DNA of 63,710 nt. It comes from Clostridium sp. Lineage in GTDB: Bacteria > Bacillota > Clostridia > Oscillospirales > Ruminococcaceae. Below, piece by piece: positions 54,424 to 63,648 of the stretch (its first letter is position 1; each line of letters opens with the position of its first letter). Location of the stretch: positions 1 to 63,710 of the forward strand of contig JAMPFN010000008.1 in assembly GCA_023664445.1 (NCBI GenBank), given 5' to 3'. Position numbers and translations under genes: made by a program. The notes under the pieces are model-generated. The model saw only the letters and a program-made list of their open reading frames with translations, made no database searches and was not told the DNA's origin.

Positions 54424-55427
54424 CCTATCAATCCTTTCTGCTGTACGGTTTCATAAGTCAATACTTCCTCCGATACCTCAGTAATTGTAATTGACAATGT
54501 AAGATGCAGATAAAATCCGTCAAGTCCAATGGGACTTTCATCATCCCAGTTCACCTTAACATTAGTCATTATGCCTGTTATATGCTTCTTGCCGGCTATG
54601 TATAAAGTGACTGTGCTTGTCTGTACAGAAGCGCCCTGAAATTTCGGATAGCAGTTTGACTGACAGAATCTTATCAATTCATTGCACTTTCCGTCTCTAT
54701 GATCTCCGGACCACATATCCCTATGAATATCAAAATCATATGTATTTGTACGGGGACCGGAGCTTTTGTATATCTGCCAAGGTTCATACTGATATAATGT
54801 TTCGGGCATGGTTTCATAATTTGCCTGTGTGCTGTCATCAATACCTTTGGGATATACTGGGAAATCAACAGATTTTCCGCTCAGTGAAGAGCTGAGAGTG
54901 ATTTTGCCCCAGGGAAGCTTAAACCACTGTGTAGGAACAGACGCAGATACGGTATCTATAATTTGTGAACCTCTGCCTGAGCTATAGGAATTAAAGGCAG
55001 AAGGATCAATATCCTGATCGTTATTCAGAGCAGTCATGGTCTTTTCATAAACTGCCTTTGAGATGCCTATACCGGAACCGCCAAGAATATTTACCGAATC
55101 AGGAAGTTTGATTGTTTCAGGAATCCTCAGCATACCAGGCATTGTTCCAAGCGCTGACAAGGCTTTCCAACCGTCAGTATTTTGAAATGCAGCGGTCTCA
55201 AAAACGTCTGCATCTGAAGTAAAGGTATTAAGAATTGTGATTTTTTTCTGATTATCTACGCTGCTTATTTCAGATATCTTATTATTCATCAGCTTGTCAA
55301 ACTGCTTTCCGATATCCGGTGTACGCGATAAAGAATTCAGATTAAGAATACTGTCGACATTTCTTGCCCCGACTTCATTACTGAGATCAGACAATGTTGT
55401 ATTTTTTGTTATTTTTAAAAATTGCAT
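54420..55427 (-). CDS. tail/baseplate protein with LysM-like N-terminus
   Basis: 335 residues. The first 45 residues (TLSDLSNEVGARNVDSILNL) resemble a LysM motif, frequent in the protein between the tape measure and the hub. The rest is beta-rich with YDFDIHRDMWSGD, then CNELIRFCQSNCYPKFQG and a closing LTLSITITEVSEE strand, like tube-initiator or tail-completion barrels (gp48/gp54 role). Assignment by context. Confidence 0.6.
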   Translation of the reverse strand: MQFLKITKNTTLSDLSNEVGARNVDSILNLNSLSRTPDIGKQFDKLMNNKISEISSVDNQKKITILNTFTSDADVFETAAFQNTDGWKALSALGTMPGMLRIPETIKLPDSVNILGGSGIGISKAVYEKTMTALNNDQDIDPSAFNSYSSGRGSQIIDTVSASVPTQWFKLPWGKITLSSSLSGKSVDFPVYPKGIDDSTQANYETMPETLYQYEPWQIYKSSGPRTNTYDFDIHRDMWSGDHRDGKCNELIRFCQSNCYPKFQGASVQTSTVTLYIAGKKHITGIMTNVKVNWDDESPIGLDGFYLHLTLSITITEVSEEVLTYETVQQKGLIG

Positions 55428-55439
55428 ATAATCACCCCA

Positions 55440-56048
55440 TTATGCTAATGGCTGCTGATCTAACCGAACGCTCTTGATAACATGAGGTTCGCCGAAAATT
55501 GTGGGAGGTCTGAGCTCAATGATATCTTCCGGCGAAAAAAGAGTATGCGGAAGTTTCAGCTTTTTTATATCTCCCTTTGTTATAGTATAGGTCTCAGTCA
55601 GCTTTGTTTTACGTATCCATTCTTTACTTACCTTATAACAGGCTGCATACTGTGATCCGCCGAATTCATCATCAAGATTATCAACGCCTAACGGAGTTAT
55701 CAGATCGTGAATATCAAGGGTATTACTTTTCGGACCTATAACAACGCCAAGCATATAGGAATATATCCAGTCGGGTAATGTAAAATCAATATTTTCCGAA
55801 TGTTTAAGCTGACACAGGTAAAAAACTATGGTCTTTTCAAGATCGTCCCACGCTTTCATAACCTCTGACGATAAATTGTTACCGAAGGGTTTAGGATATG
55901 CAGTATAGAAATATCCGCTGCATACCCCGTTGACTTCATATTTTATAAATGCGTCGCACATTTCCGAAATTGATATCATATGATAAGGATAATTCGGTAA
56001 ATATCCCTCATTTATAAGCTTTATTTTTATTAAATTCTGAACAAGCAT
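55440..56048 (-). CDS. baseplate protein, unknown class
   Basis: 202 residues. Helical N-terminal half (LINEGYLPNYPYHMISISEM, LEKTIVFYLCQLKHSENIDF) and a C-terminal segment KKLKLPHTLFSPEDIIELRP. No signature. It lies between a large tail protein and the LysM-type protein with 12-base gaps, so it is part of the same baseplate run. Confidence 0.55.
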   Translation of the reverse strand: MLVQNLIKIKLINEGYLPNYPYHMISISEMCDAFIKYEVNGVCSGYFYTAYPKPFGNNLSSEVMKAWDDLEKTIVFYLCQLKHSENIDFTLPDWIYSYMLGVVIGPKSNTLDIHDLITPLGVDNLDDEFGGSQYAACYKVSKEWIRKTKLTETYTITKGDIKKLKLPHTLFSPEDIIELRPPTIFGEPHVIKSVRLDQQPLA

Positions 56049-56060
56049 GGTTCACACTCC

Positions 56061-58790
56061 TTAATACACTGCCGTACCTTCAAAACTATGGTATGAATCT
56101 GTTCCCCAAACATCGATTATTTCAGGATTTTCAGCGTCGATAAGGCAGGAATCAATAAGGAATGCTATCTCGCCTTTAACCAACTGATAACCAGATTCCG
56201 GATCATAATATTGAGTATTCAATGAAAAACTCGTTTCCTGAATATTATATTTTCCCTGAACAGAGTCGTAGCAGGATATGAAATGACCTGTCACCTTTAT
56301 AGGTCTTTTGAAACGTCTTTGCGGATATTTCAAGTTTCCCTGCGGCAATTCAAAATTCTTATCATGGATGACGCGCTTTCCATTCAACACCACATTATTG
56401 GTGGAACTGTTGTTTACTAATACGGAACACCCTGAAACATATCCGCCTGATGTAAATGTAATGCTTTGCAGCATTATTTTGAAGTGGTTATCATTAGGAG
56501 TTTCAGGAGACCAGTATTCATTGGAGGAGATACTGTAATCTGAGCTGAACGACCCTGCGTTTTGTGCGATAGTTACTGTCATGCCGTCAACTATAAGTTT
56601 CGGATCAGTATCAGACAGTTTACTGTACCACAATGACATATCACTGATGATATTAAGAGTATTGAGAATACTGGAATCATAATAAAGACAGGAACGGTAA
56701 AGATTTATTTCAGGACTGCCACCTATGGAAGGATTGATGATCACTCTTGAACAATCACTGATATTTATTTTGACCTTGCTGTCGGCAGTACCGAATATGT
56801 TAAGTCTTACTGCCGTCTGGAATCTGCTGTCAATATCATAAATATTAATTTCCTTTGGTTCGTCTGTCTCATCATCTGCCGGGGACAGAGTGAGCGTTAT
56901 ATCAATGATATTGGGATTTTCAGCCGTCTGGGAATGGTTTATATTAGGAAACGCAACGCGCTGATTTACATATTCATCAAGATAGGACTGTATTTCTGTA
57001 ATACTCAATCCGGCGGGTACTGTAAAGTCTTCTCCAAGCTGATACGCAAGAACTCCCGAACGAAGCAGTTCATAATCAAGCAGACGTAAATGTCCGGTAT
57101 CATCAAGATATACATAACCCTTGTCTAATGTGGAATCAGGAACATTGAGGAAACCTCCTACAGTCTCTTCCGAGGCATACGGGATCTGAGCAGTGAGCTG
57201 GATAGCTTCTGAATATACCTGAGTTTTGTCAGTAACACTTACTGTGTAATAATAATAAACAGGTTTATCCTCTGAACCGTCATCATTGATCTTTGTATAC
57301 ACATAAGTGAAATAATCTTCATTAACAATACCACGAGGAGAAATTTCTGAGGTTAAATCCCAGTAGGAGTTATATATGTCTTTGGAATGTATATCTACAA
57401 CAGGCACTTCATTTTTATATATTCTATCAAGTTCAACTCCATTTGGCTTTGTTCCGCCACCTACAATGGAAGGCTCGATTTCGGTAACTTTTCCCGGCAG
57501 TACAACATACATGCTTGCGGGCGGATTTATACCTTGCTCTTCATTTATCCCATTTGACAAAGTGTAATCCTTGCCTACAAGAATATAATCACCGGGTTTC
57601 CAGTTTTGATTGAGAGGAACTTTCTCTGCTATTGATTCATCTTCTCCCAATTCCTCAATGTACATTTTTTGTTTTCCGTTTGTCAATGTCTGGAGCGTAT
57701 CTATTTTTGAGATAACATATTTAACCTCTTCTGTGTATGATTTATCTACAATTCCGGGAGTGCCGGTTGCATAATCGGCTACCGGTAATTCCAATGCTAT
57801 TGGCTTGTAGCGCTGTATATTTCCATTTGCGTCTTTCATGTCATAATCAAGCTGCTTGTGCGGAATCCATAATTTCACTTTATTTCCATCTATAATAAAA
57901 GAAGCTCCGCCGTAGGATCGAACGGCTTCATCGATTATCCTTGCCTCATCTACAGTTTCAGTCTTACAAGGATTTTTGTCCCATATCATAAGAGAATCAA
58001 GCGCATTGCACCATGTATCAAAATTTTCATATTTTCCTCTGCCGGCAAACACATACAGTTTTTCAGGGTCAAGATTACTGCCCTTGATATATTCGCTTGA
58101 AATGATACCGTTTATATTGCCGATACGGGTTGCGGGAAGCATCTGACATTTCTCAGGATAATTATTCTTTATATCTGTAATTATACCATTACTGTTTGAA
58201 TATGTAAATGCTGCAAGAAGTATATGCGCCGTGACTTTGTTTTTGTTTTCATATATACCGCAATCAATGTCAACGCCGTTTTCTTTGTATACGTCTGTAG
58301 GCAGGTGAAACTGATCAACCGGAAGTATTACGACCTGTATGCCTTCAAAATATTCTTTATTTTCAGCAAGGATAGAGCCTGCCATAGTCTGTTCTGTACT
58401 ATACATGATCCTCAGACCTACTGCAAGATTGCCTTCGAGTTTCTGATCAGGCTGAAGTTTTCCGTTTACTTCAGCAAGGTCAATAGTCATAGGCACAAGG
58501 TTCTCTATAAAATGCCCGTCAATAACTCCTCTGCCGGGCGCAATCTGGAGAGTACTTGACGATATATCAGGAGAATCTGTGAAAAAATTACTGCCGCCCT
58601 TTAATGCCGTAACATAAAAATCTTCTTCTGCATGTACATATGAAGGACCGCATGTATATTTTACTGATTCATAATATGCTGCGCTTTCTCTCGATTTGAG
58701 ATTAAACTCTGTTACAAGCTGACCGCCCTTAGTTGAATTTGCTATGGGAAATATGTTTGTGGTATCAACCGAAAATGTTTTAAAATCCAT
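56061..58790 (-). CDS. large tail/baseplate protein, possible fibre-type
   Basis: 909 residues. N-terminal FSVDTTNIFPIANSTKGGQL and the VTALKGGSNFF-type region resemble attachment domains of baseplate proteins. The middle is mixed; the last 300 residues are beta-rich with Ser/Asn/Asp runs (SSILNTLNIISDMSLWYSKL, SCSVLVNNSSTNNVVLNG), as in receptor-facing or fibre-like proteins. It lies directly after the tape measure. No enzymatic motif. Could bind the host surface; that is inference. Confidence 0.55.
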   Translation of the reverse strand: MDFKTFSVDTTNIFPIANSTKGGQLVTEFNLKSRESAAYYESVKYTCGPSYVHAEEDFYVTALKGGSNFFTDSPDISSSTLQIAPGRGVIDGHFIENLVPMTIDLAEVNGKLQPDQKLEGNLAVGLRIMYSTEQTMAGSILAENKEYFEGIQVVILPVDQFHLPTDVYKENGVDIDCGIYENKNKVTAHILLAAFTYSNSNGIITDIKNNYPEKCQMLPATRIGNINGIISSEYIKGSNLDPEKLYVFAGRGKYENFDTWCNALDSLMIWDKNPCKTETVDEARIIDEAVRSYGGASFIIDGNKVKLWIPHKQLDYDMKDANGNIQRYKPIALELPVADYATGTPGIVDKSYTEEVKYVISKIDTLQTLTNGKQKMYIEELGEDESIAEKVPLNQNWKPGDYILVGKDYTLSNGINEEQGINPPASMYVVLPGKVTEIEPSIVGGGTKPNGVELDRIYKNEVPVVDIHSKDIYNSYWDLTSEISPRGIVNEDYFTYVYTKINDDGSEDKPVYYYYTVSVTDKTQVYSEAIQLTAQIPYASEETVGGFLNVPDSTLDKGYVYLDDTGHLRLLDYELLRSGVLAYQLGEDFTVPAGLSITEIQSYLDEYVNQRVAFPNINHSQTAENPNIIDITLTLSPADDETDEPKEINIYDIDSRFQTAVRLNIFGTADSKVKINISDCSRVIINPSIGGSPEINLYRSCLYYDSSILNTLNIISDMSLWYSKLSDTDPKLIVDGMTVTIAQNAGSFSSDYSISSNEYWSPETPNDNHFKIMLQSITFTSGGYVSGCSVLVNNSSTNNVVLNGKRVIHDKNFELPQGNLKYPQRRFKRPIKVTGHFISCYDSVQGKYNIQETSFSLNTQYYDPESGYQLVKGEIAFLIDSCLIDAENPEIIDVWGTDSYHSFEGTAVY

Positions 58791-58809
58791 AATTTACCTC
58801 CAGATCGTG

Positions 58810-61800
58810 TTATGTATTTACAATGCCGAGCGACAATCCCGCTATTGTATCGGCTAATGAGATAGACGCTCCTGCATCTTTTGACTGTTCTAAAATAGCA
58901 ACTGCTACTTTTAATATCTGCGCTAATAAAGCGTTTGTCTGTACTGTCGGGTCGAGCAGCAGCTTTACATCATTCTGAGTAAGCGCGTCTGCAAGCGCAT
59001 AAACAGCAGTTTCTGAATTTTCCTTTTCCTGTCTTGCGATCTTATCATACTGTTCATGAGTAAAGGTACTGTTGTATACTTCGTGGTCTATGAAATACTT
59101 TGTCCATTCCGTAAAATAGTCCTCAAATTTCTTGAAAATGTTCTCAGTATGGGTATTAATGCTTTCAAGCCATTCCGTAGTAGTTGTAAGAAGATTTGTA
59201 TTGTTTTCCCAGAATGTTTCCTCTCGTTTTTCACGTTCAAGCTTTTCCTGAGCAGCGACTTGTGTTTGTAATGTATCAAATTGACCTTTTACCGATTCTA
59301 TTGTTAATCCGGCTCCTTCGACAGCAGCTTTAAAATCGCCCCCATCAAAGAATTTTTCACTTACATGCTTTTCCCAGTCGTCATAAGTATATTTACGTTC
59401 AGTATCATTTTTTACAAAATCAGACATACTGCCAAGCGCTTTGTTGACTTTTTCGTTTACTTCGTTTTGTACTTTTTCTGAATTACTCAGAGTAGCGGCA
59501 GATGTATTGGATAGATCGGATATCTTGGCAAACATAGACGAACCGCTTGGCGTAGACGCAGTTAAAGCGTTTGCCGTACTTTTTCCTATAGTTCCCCAGC
59601 TATACGCCGATTTACCGGTGAATTCGTTACTGCCTATAGACAACCCTGCTGCAACCGCACCCTTAATAAGATCAGCTTCTGCCCTACGAAGTGATGTAAA
59701 GGGATTATTCAATGCATTATTCAGTTTTGTAAAACCGGAAACGGCTTCATAAGCCGAATGACCGCCCATAAGATCAACTATGCTGTCTGTTAAATTAAGA
59801 TCACGGTTTCTTGTCGTAAGCTGATACAGCGCTTCTGCTGAACCTGAACCGACCTTTCCGGCTTCGAGCAGTCCGGTTATATCGGCTTCTAATGCTACGC
59901 CCTCTGCGGCTGACGCTCTGAGATTGGCAATTTTTCCGAGCAATTTAAATGGGTTTAAAAATCCCAGGATATTATCTATTGTCTGTCTGATGCCTTCTAG
60001 AAATTCTAAGGCGGCGCCTTGTATCTCTACGCCGTATGTAGCCTCCATAATATCTCTTGCGATCTGTTCATCCCACATATGCTGCTGTATAACTCTTGCC
60101 GTTTCATTATCAAGCACATATGCAAGTCCTTCATCAAGCATATACTTGTTGATCTGCTGCATTTTCAGCTGCTCTGCATTTGTTGTGGTTTCACCGGAAA
60201 CGAGCAAAGCCATATTTTCAGACAAAGAATTGTTTGTAGTGTTCATTGACGCAATGGCTTGTGCAAGATATGCAAAATCCACTCTTGCAAAGGCGTCCAT
60301 TGACACGCCGAATATACTCGAAAGTCCCTCGGCAACTTCCATATAGGCGTCTTCTGACATATTCTGTCTTTTTGAAAGCTCAGAGAAAAGATTTACAAAA
60401 ACTTCTTTGGGATTTGCAGATAATTGTCTTAAAAATTCCGTGTTGGAAGCATTTATTCCGGCAAGAGAACGCAATGCTACAATTTCAGAGCTGTTTCCGC
60501 CTACTGCCGCTTTGTATACTGCGTCGGTCATTGCATTCGCAAGGTCGGGGGCTATAGCCCCTGTTACAGCGGATACGGCTGTCATTACTCCGGATATTTC
60601 CGCAGCATTATTTGTCTTTGCCGCCTGCGCTATCTGCACCGACTGCGTAAACAGGCTTTCAGCGTTTTTCAGACCTGTAGTAAATCCTCCGGCTACTTCA
60701 CGTCCGGCATATAACAGATTACCTGCGAACAACTCCAACTGTGAATTTGCATAGGATATAGCGTCCGACTGTGATTTGCCCTCACGGACTGCATTTGCGG
60801 CAATCGAAGCATAAGTATCAACATAACTGAAGAAATCCTGTGTAGGAATAGCGGCATTCAGTTTTGTGGCTGTATATGCAAATTCTTCTGCGATCGTTCC
60901 GCTGAGACCGGCTTCAAGTACCTTTGTAAGATTATCTGTAATATCGGCAGAGCTTACTACATTTGTAAGATTTTCCTGTCTTAATCTTTCCGCAAACGAA
61001 CCTGTAAGGGATTGAAGTTCCGCTTTGTTGTATCCCTGCGTACCGTTTATAACACGTAGGTTATTATCCCACGTATCATACCATTTCTGAGCGGCCTTAT
61101 CAAGAATCTCAAAAGGAGCTTTGATCATGGATTCTACATCATCAGTAAGGCGTTTCTGTGCAAGCTCCAGGTTCTTCTTCTGACTTTCATTATAACGATT
61201 CTTCGCTTTACTTGCAGCTTCATATACTTTCTTAGCGCCCTCGATAGCCGGACTTAAAGCGTCAAGAGCTTTCTTTACAACTACCACAGCGGCAACAGCG
61301 CCCAACAAATATGGTCCTAACACAGACGCTGCCGAAGCAACGCCGGATAATGCAGCGCTTGCTCCTGCCGCACTGCCGCCTGCTGCAGTATATGCAGAGG
61401 CATATTTAGCCCCTGCGTCACTTAAAATACCGCCAACCTTAGACTTTAAATTCCCTATAATTTCTCCGCCGATCTGAGATTCCTTAATTGTTCCGAACAG
61501 CTTTTTTCCTAATTCCTTACCAAGCTCTCCGGATATGTTATTCAAATCCACGCCCATATCAGACGCAAGCTTCTCAAATCCGCCTTTTATTGTATTTTTA
61601 AAGTCAGAACCTAAAAATCCCTCTAAAAGCTGATCTGTAAATGCTTCTTTAAATTGCGACATACTGTCTTTGGGAGAATTTAAACCGAATCCAAATCTAT
61701 CGCGGCTGTTTCTGCTGCCGGATCCGTTTCTGCTGTTATTGAATCTGGAATTACTCCCATTGGCATTGGACATTGACATATCCTTGCATACTTTAAGCAA

Positions 61801-61902
61801 TTCCGCTACATTACTGTCGATAGAATCCAATGCTGCTCCTTGTAAGAATGATTCATCTTCCATAGCAAGCAATTGAGATAATATATCAGCAACATCAGGC
61901 AT
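58810..61902 (-). CDS. tail tape measure protein
   Basis: 1030 residues, the longest protein here. Long helical stretches, Gly/Ala-rich hydrophobic segments near 170-215 (AYTAAGGSAAGASAALSGVA, LLGAVAAVVVVKKAL) and many Asn/Ser/Gln repeats are characteristic. It sits after the tail tube and chaperone-like genes. By the usual 1.5 angstrom per residue rule it would give a tail of roughly 150 nm. No lytic domain is seen. Confidence 0.85.
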   Translation of the reverse strand: MPDVADILSQLLAMEDESFLQGAALDSIDSNVAELLKVCKDMSMSNANGSNSRFNNSRNGSGSRNSRDRFGFGLNSPKDSMSQFKEAFTDQLLEGFLGSDFKNTIKGGFEKLASDMGVDLNNISGELGKELGKKLFGTIKESQIGGEIIGNLKSKVGGILSDAGAKYASAYTAAGGSAAGASAALSGVASAASVLGPYLLGAVAAVVVVKKALDALSPAIEGAKKVYEAASKAKNRYNESQKKNLELAQKRLTDDVESMIKAPFEILDKAAQKWYDTWDNNLRVINGTQGYNKAELQSLTGSFAERLRQENLTNVVSSADITDNLTKVLEAGLSGTIAEEFAYTATKLNAAIPTQDFFSYVDTYASIAANAVREGKSQSDAISYANSQLELFAGNLLYAGREVAGGFTTGLKNAESLFTQSVQIAQAAKTNNAAEISGVMTAVSAVTGAIAPDLANAMTDAVYKAAVGGNSSEIVALRSLAGINASNTEFLRQLSANPKEVFVNLFSELSKRQNMSEDAYMEVAEGLSSIFGVSMDAFARVDFAYLAQAIASMNTTNNSLSENMALLVSGETTTNAEQLKMQQINKYMLDEGLAYVLDNETARVIQQHMWDEQIARDIMEATYGVEIQGAALEFLEGIRQTIDNILGFLNPFKLLGKIANLRASAAEGVALEADITGLLEAGKVGSGSAEALYQLTTRNRDLNLTDSIVDLMGGHSAYEAVSGFTKLNNALNNPFTSLRRAEADLIKGAVAAGLSIGSNEFTGKSAYSWGTIGKSTANALTASTPSGSSMFAKISDLSNTSAATLSNSEKVQNEVNEKVNKALGSMSDFVKNDTERKYTYDDWEKHVSEKFFDGGDFKAAVEGAGLTIESVKGQFDTLQTQVAAQEKLEREKREETFWENNTNLLTTTTEWLESINTHTENIFKKFEDYFTEWTKYFIDHEVYNSTFTHEQYDKIARQEKENSETAVYALADALTQNDVKLLLDPTVQTNALLAQILKVAVAILEQSKDAGASISLADTIAGLSLGIVNT

Positions 61903-61962
61903 GATCTCACCCCTTTACAACTACAGGGACACGATTCAGAACGATCATATCCCTGTCAAGCT

Positions 61963-62184
61963 TTATTTTTGTTTACTATCCAACCGTTTTTTACGTTCCT
62001 GTAATTCCTTGGTAAAGGATTCTACATACTTTTTACGGATAAATACAGGCTGTTCCATTAACCATTCCGCAGATACAGAACCCTCTGACGCTCTTGATAC
62101 AAACAAGGTTTCGTCAATTATATTTTCATACAGCTGCTGTCTTAATTCCTGGAATGTCTTTAGCTTTCCCTGAATTTCTATCAT
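61963..62184 (-). CDS. putative tail-assembly chaperone, second frame
   Basis: 73 residues (MIEIQGKLKTFQELRQQLYE, later FTKELQERKKRLDSKQK), helical and charged. It overlaps 62126-62941 by 59 bases in the +1 frame, just before the tape measure, exactly where the T frame of tail chaperones is found. Its own ATG has GGAG only two bases away, so it may mainly be made by frameshifting from the upstream gene at TTTTTTC (62218-62224). Confidence 0.6.
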   Translation of the reverse strand: MIEIQGKLKTFQELRQQLYENIIDETLFVSRASEGSVSAEWLMEQPVFIRKKYVESFTKELQERKKRLDSKQK

Positions 62185-62941
62185 CTCTCCATTTGCGGAG
62201 ATCTCCCACGGTCGGACGAAAAAATCTGTCGTCAGTCAATGCAATGAAGCTGGCTTCAAGGCTGCGGCATTTAGGGCACTGCGCAGTACCGCCGGCTCTT
62301 AATCCGTAATTGGTAAGTTCTGTAACCTTATCTTTAAGCAGTATATAATCTGCCGAGCTTAATTCATTCTGAATGATCAGCTTGATCTCAACAGGATTAA
62401 GATTAGACTTACCCTTTATTGAAGTTATCATATAGCATATCTTAGCCAGTTCATTATTCGCCTTGTCGTCATTGATTTTAAAGGCTTTATCCTTGTATGC
62501 AGTAAGTATCTGCTTGATAGTAGGAAGCTTCAGCCTTATTTCTCCGTTAAAATCAATAAATTCTTCTTTTCTGATCATAATATCATTTATAAATCCTTCC
62601 GGAAGAGGATAGCAGTCTACCGTATTCAGATTTACCTGATATTCTCCATATGAAACCTTGCCGCAGTCAGTGCAGTAAATAGCATTGGTCGTGTAGTAAG
62701 GTCCGTAGTTTAAAATACGCAGACAGCGGCATATCCACTGATAATCAAGCTCAAGCAGTGAATAGCAGTCAATATCTTCCTCAATTGCTGAGGGAAGTAT
62801 CGTTTCAAGCATTACACGGTCAAAATCTTCACTCCCCACGTAATCAAGCTCTGATGCAGTAGGAATACTCTTTAGTGTAAGTACGTCCGGAATGGATTCA
62901 TATAATCCTTTTCCGAGAAGTGTTATTTTTTCTGATATCAT
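62126..62941 (-). CDS. tail-assembly/baseplate hub protein with zinc sites
   Basis: 271 residues. Two Cys clusters (CTDCGK near 90; CPKCRS near 227) suggest zinc binding; a helical middle has LKLPTIKQILTAYKDKAF and ITSIKGKSNLNPVEIKLIIQ, reminiscent of T4 gp26-type baseplate hub assembly proteins found in many myoviruses. It lies between the tail tube and tape measure, so it may also serve as the first half of a tail-assembly chaperone pair. Motif at 62992 upstream. Confidence 0.6.
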   Translation of the reverse strand: MISEKITLLGKGLYESIPDVLTLKSIPTASELDYVGSEDFDRVMLETILPSAIEEDIDCYSLLELDYQWICRCLRILNYGPYYTTNAIYCTDCGKVSYGEYQVNLNTVDCYPLPEGFINDIMIRKEEFIDFNGEIRLKLPTIKQILTAYKDKAFKINDDKANNELAKICYMITSIKGKSNLNPVEIKLIIQNELSSADYILLKDKVTELTNYGLRAGGTAQCPKCRSLEASFIALTDDRFFRPTVGDLRKWRDDRNSGKAKDIPGIKTAAV

Positions 62942-62991
62942 ATTTTTCTCTCCTTAAAGTTTAAGTAAGATTTATAAAGAATCTCATATTT

Positions 62992-63003
62992 ATATTAACG
63001 ATT
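62992..63003 (-). promoter_or_regulatory. phage promoter motif AATCGTTAATAT
   Basis: 11 of 12 match on the minus strand with CTGATTTTAGGTA upstream, at the very end of the tail-tube gene and 51 bases before 62941. Confidence 0.5.
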
Positions 63004-63548
63004 TACCTAAAATCAGAAGGTTTCATATAGATAGCTCTGGAAATGATGAACGGCACTTTTACTTTTACAACATCTCCGCCGGTCTGATTCATAGCCCCAT
63101 TGTCAAGCGCACCTATCCAGGTACCCGGACATTTGATAACATCACGCACATTACCCTGTCCGTCATACTTGATAAAATATACCTGTTTCATATAATCAGA
63201 AGGCAAGCCCATCTTTTCAGTATCAGGATCGTATACCAGTTTACGCCATGCACGAAGTGATTCTAACACATTCGGTTCACAATAGCAATTAAGCGTCCAG
63301 TCTACATTGGAAAATGTGACCTTGCTTGGAAATTTGATAAGCCCATTGCCGTAATGAACAACGATCGCGTCCTGTTCCTCCTGTATGGAACCTACTTCGT
63401 CTGTTGAAAGAGTGAGCAGATCGGAAAATTCTGTCGGCGCTGAACCGTCCATATTGTAGACCCTTACTTCAAAGTTATTTGTTGTAAGCGGTACAAACTG
63501 GTCGATACCGAGCATATGATTTGTACCCATATATAAAGGTGAGAACAT
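63003..63548 (-). CDS. tail tube protein (gp19-like)
   Basis: 181 residues. MLGIDQFVPLTTNNFEVRVY, then VHYGNGLIKFPSKVTFSNVD, then LESLRAWRKLVYDPDTEKMG is the tube-protein fold of contractile tails (K-x-P-x-x-x-x-F ... L-x-x-W-R-x-x-V-x-(D/N)). Length is typical. The sheath gene should be immediately upstream, beyond the right edge or lost at the junction near 63650. Confidence 0.85.
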   Translation of the reverse strand: MFSPLYMGTNHMLGIDQFVPLTTNNFEVRVYNMDGSAPTEFSDLLTLSTDEVGSIQEEQDAIVVHYGNGLIKFPSKVTFSNVDWTLNCYCEPNVLESLRAWRKLVYDPDTEKMGLPSDYMKQVYFIKYDGQGNVRDVIKCPGTWIGALDNGAMNQTGGDVVKVKVPFIISRAIYMKPSDFR

Positions 63549-63611
63549 ATTACCATTCCTTTCGTTTTTATAAATGCAGTTTCGTAACTCATCTATGAAT
63601 GTCTCTATTTA

Positions 63612-63621
63612 TATATAAGGT
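63612..63621 (-). promoter_or_regulatory. TATATAAGGT element in tail-tube leader
   Basis: Minus-strand AAACCTTATATATAAATAGAG, 64 bases before the tail-tube ATG. The last of the eight non-coding copies. Confidence 0.45.
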
Positions 63622-63648
63622 TTTTCTGAAAATATAAAAATGCCGACC

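Noticed and set aside
61189..61200. AATCGTTATAAT motif copy in the tape measure gene
   Set aside because: It lies deep inside coding sequence (encoding NRYN) with no gene start behind it.
62126..62184. Classical -1 frameshift at GGGAAAG
   Set aside because: The heptamer is in the register of the 73-residue frame, so a -1 slip would lead out of, not into, the downstream frame.
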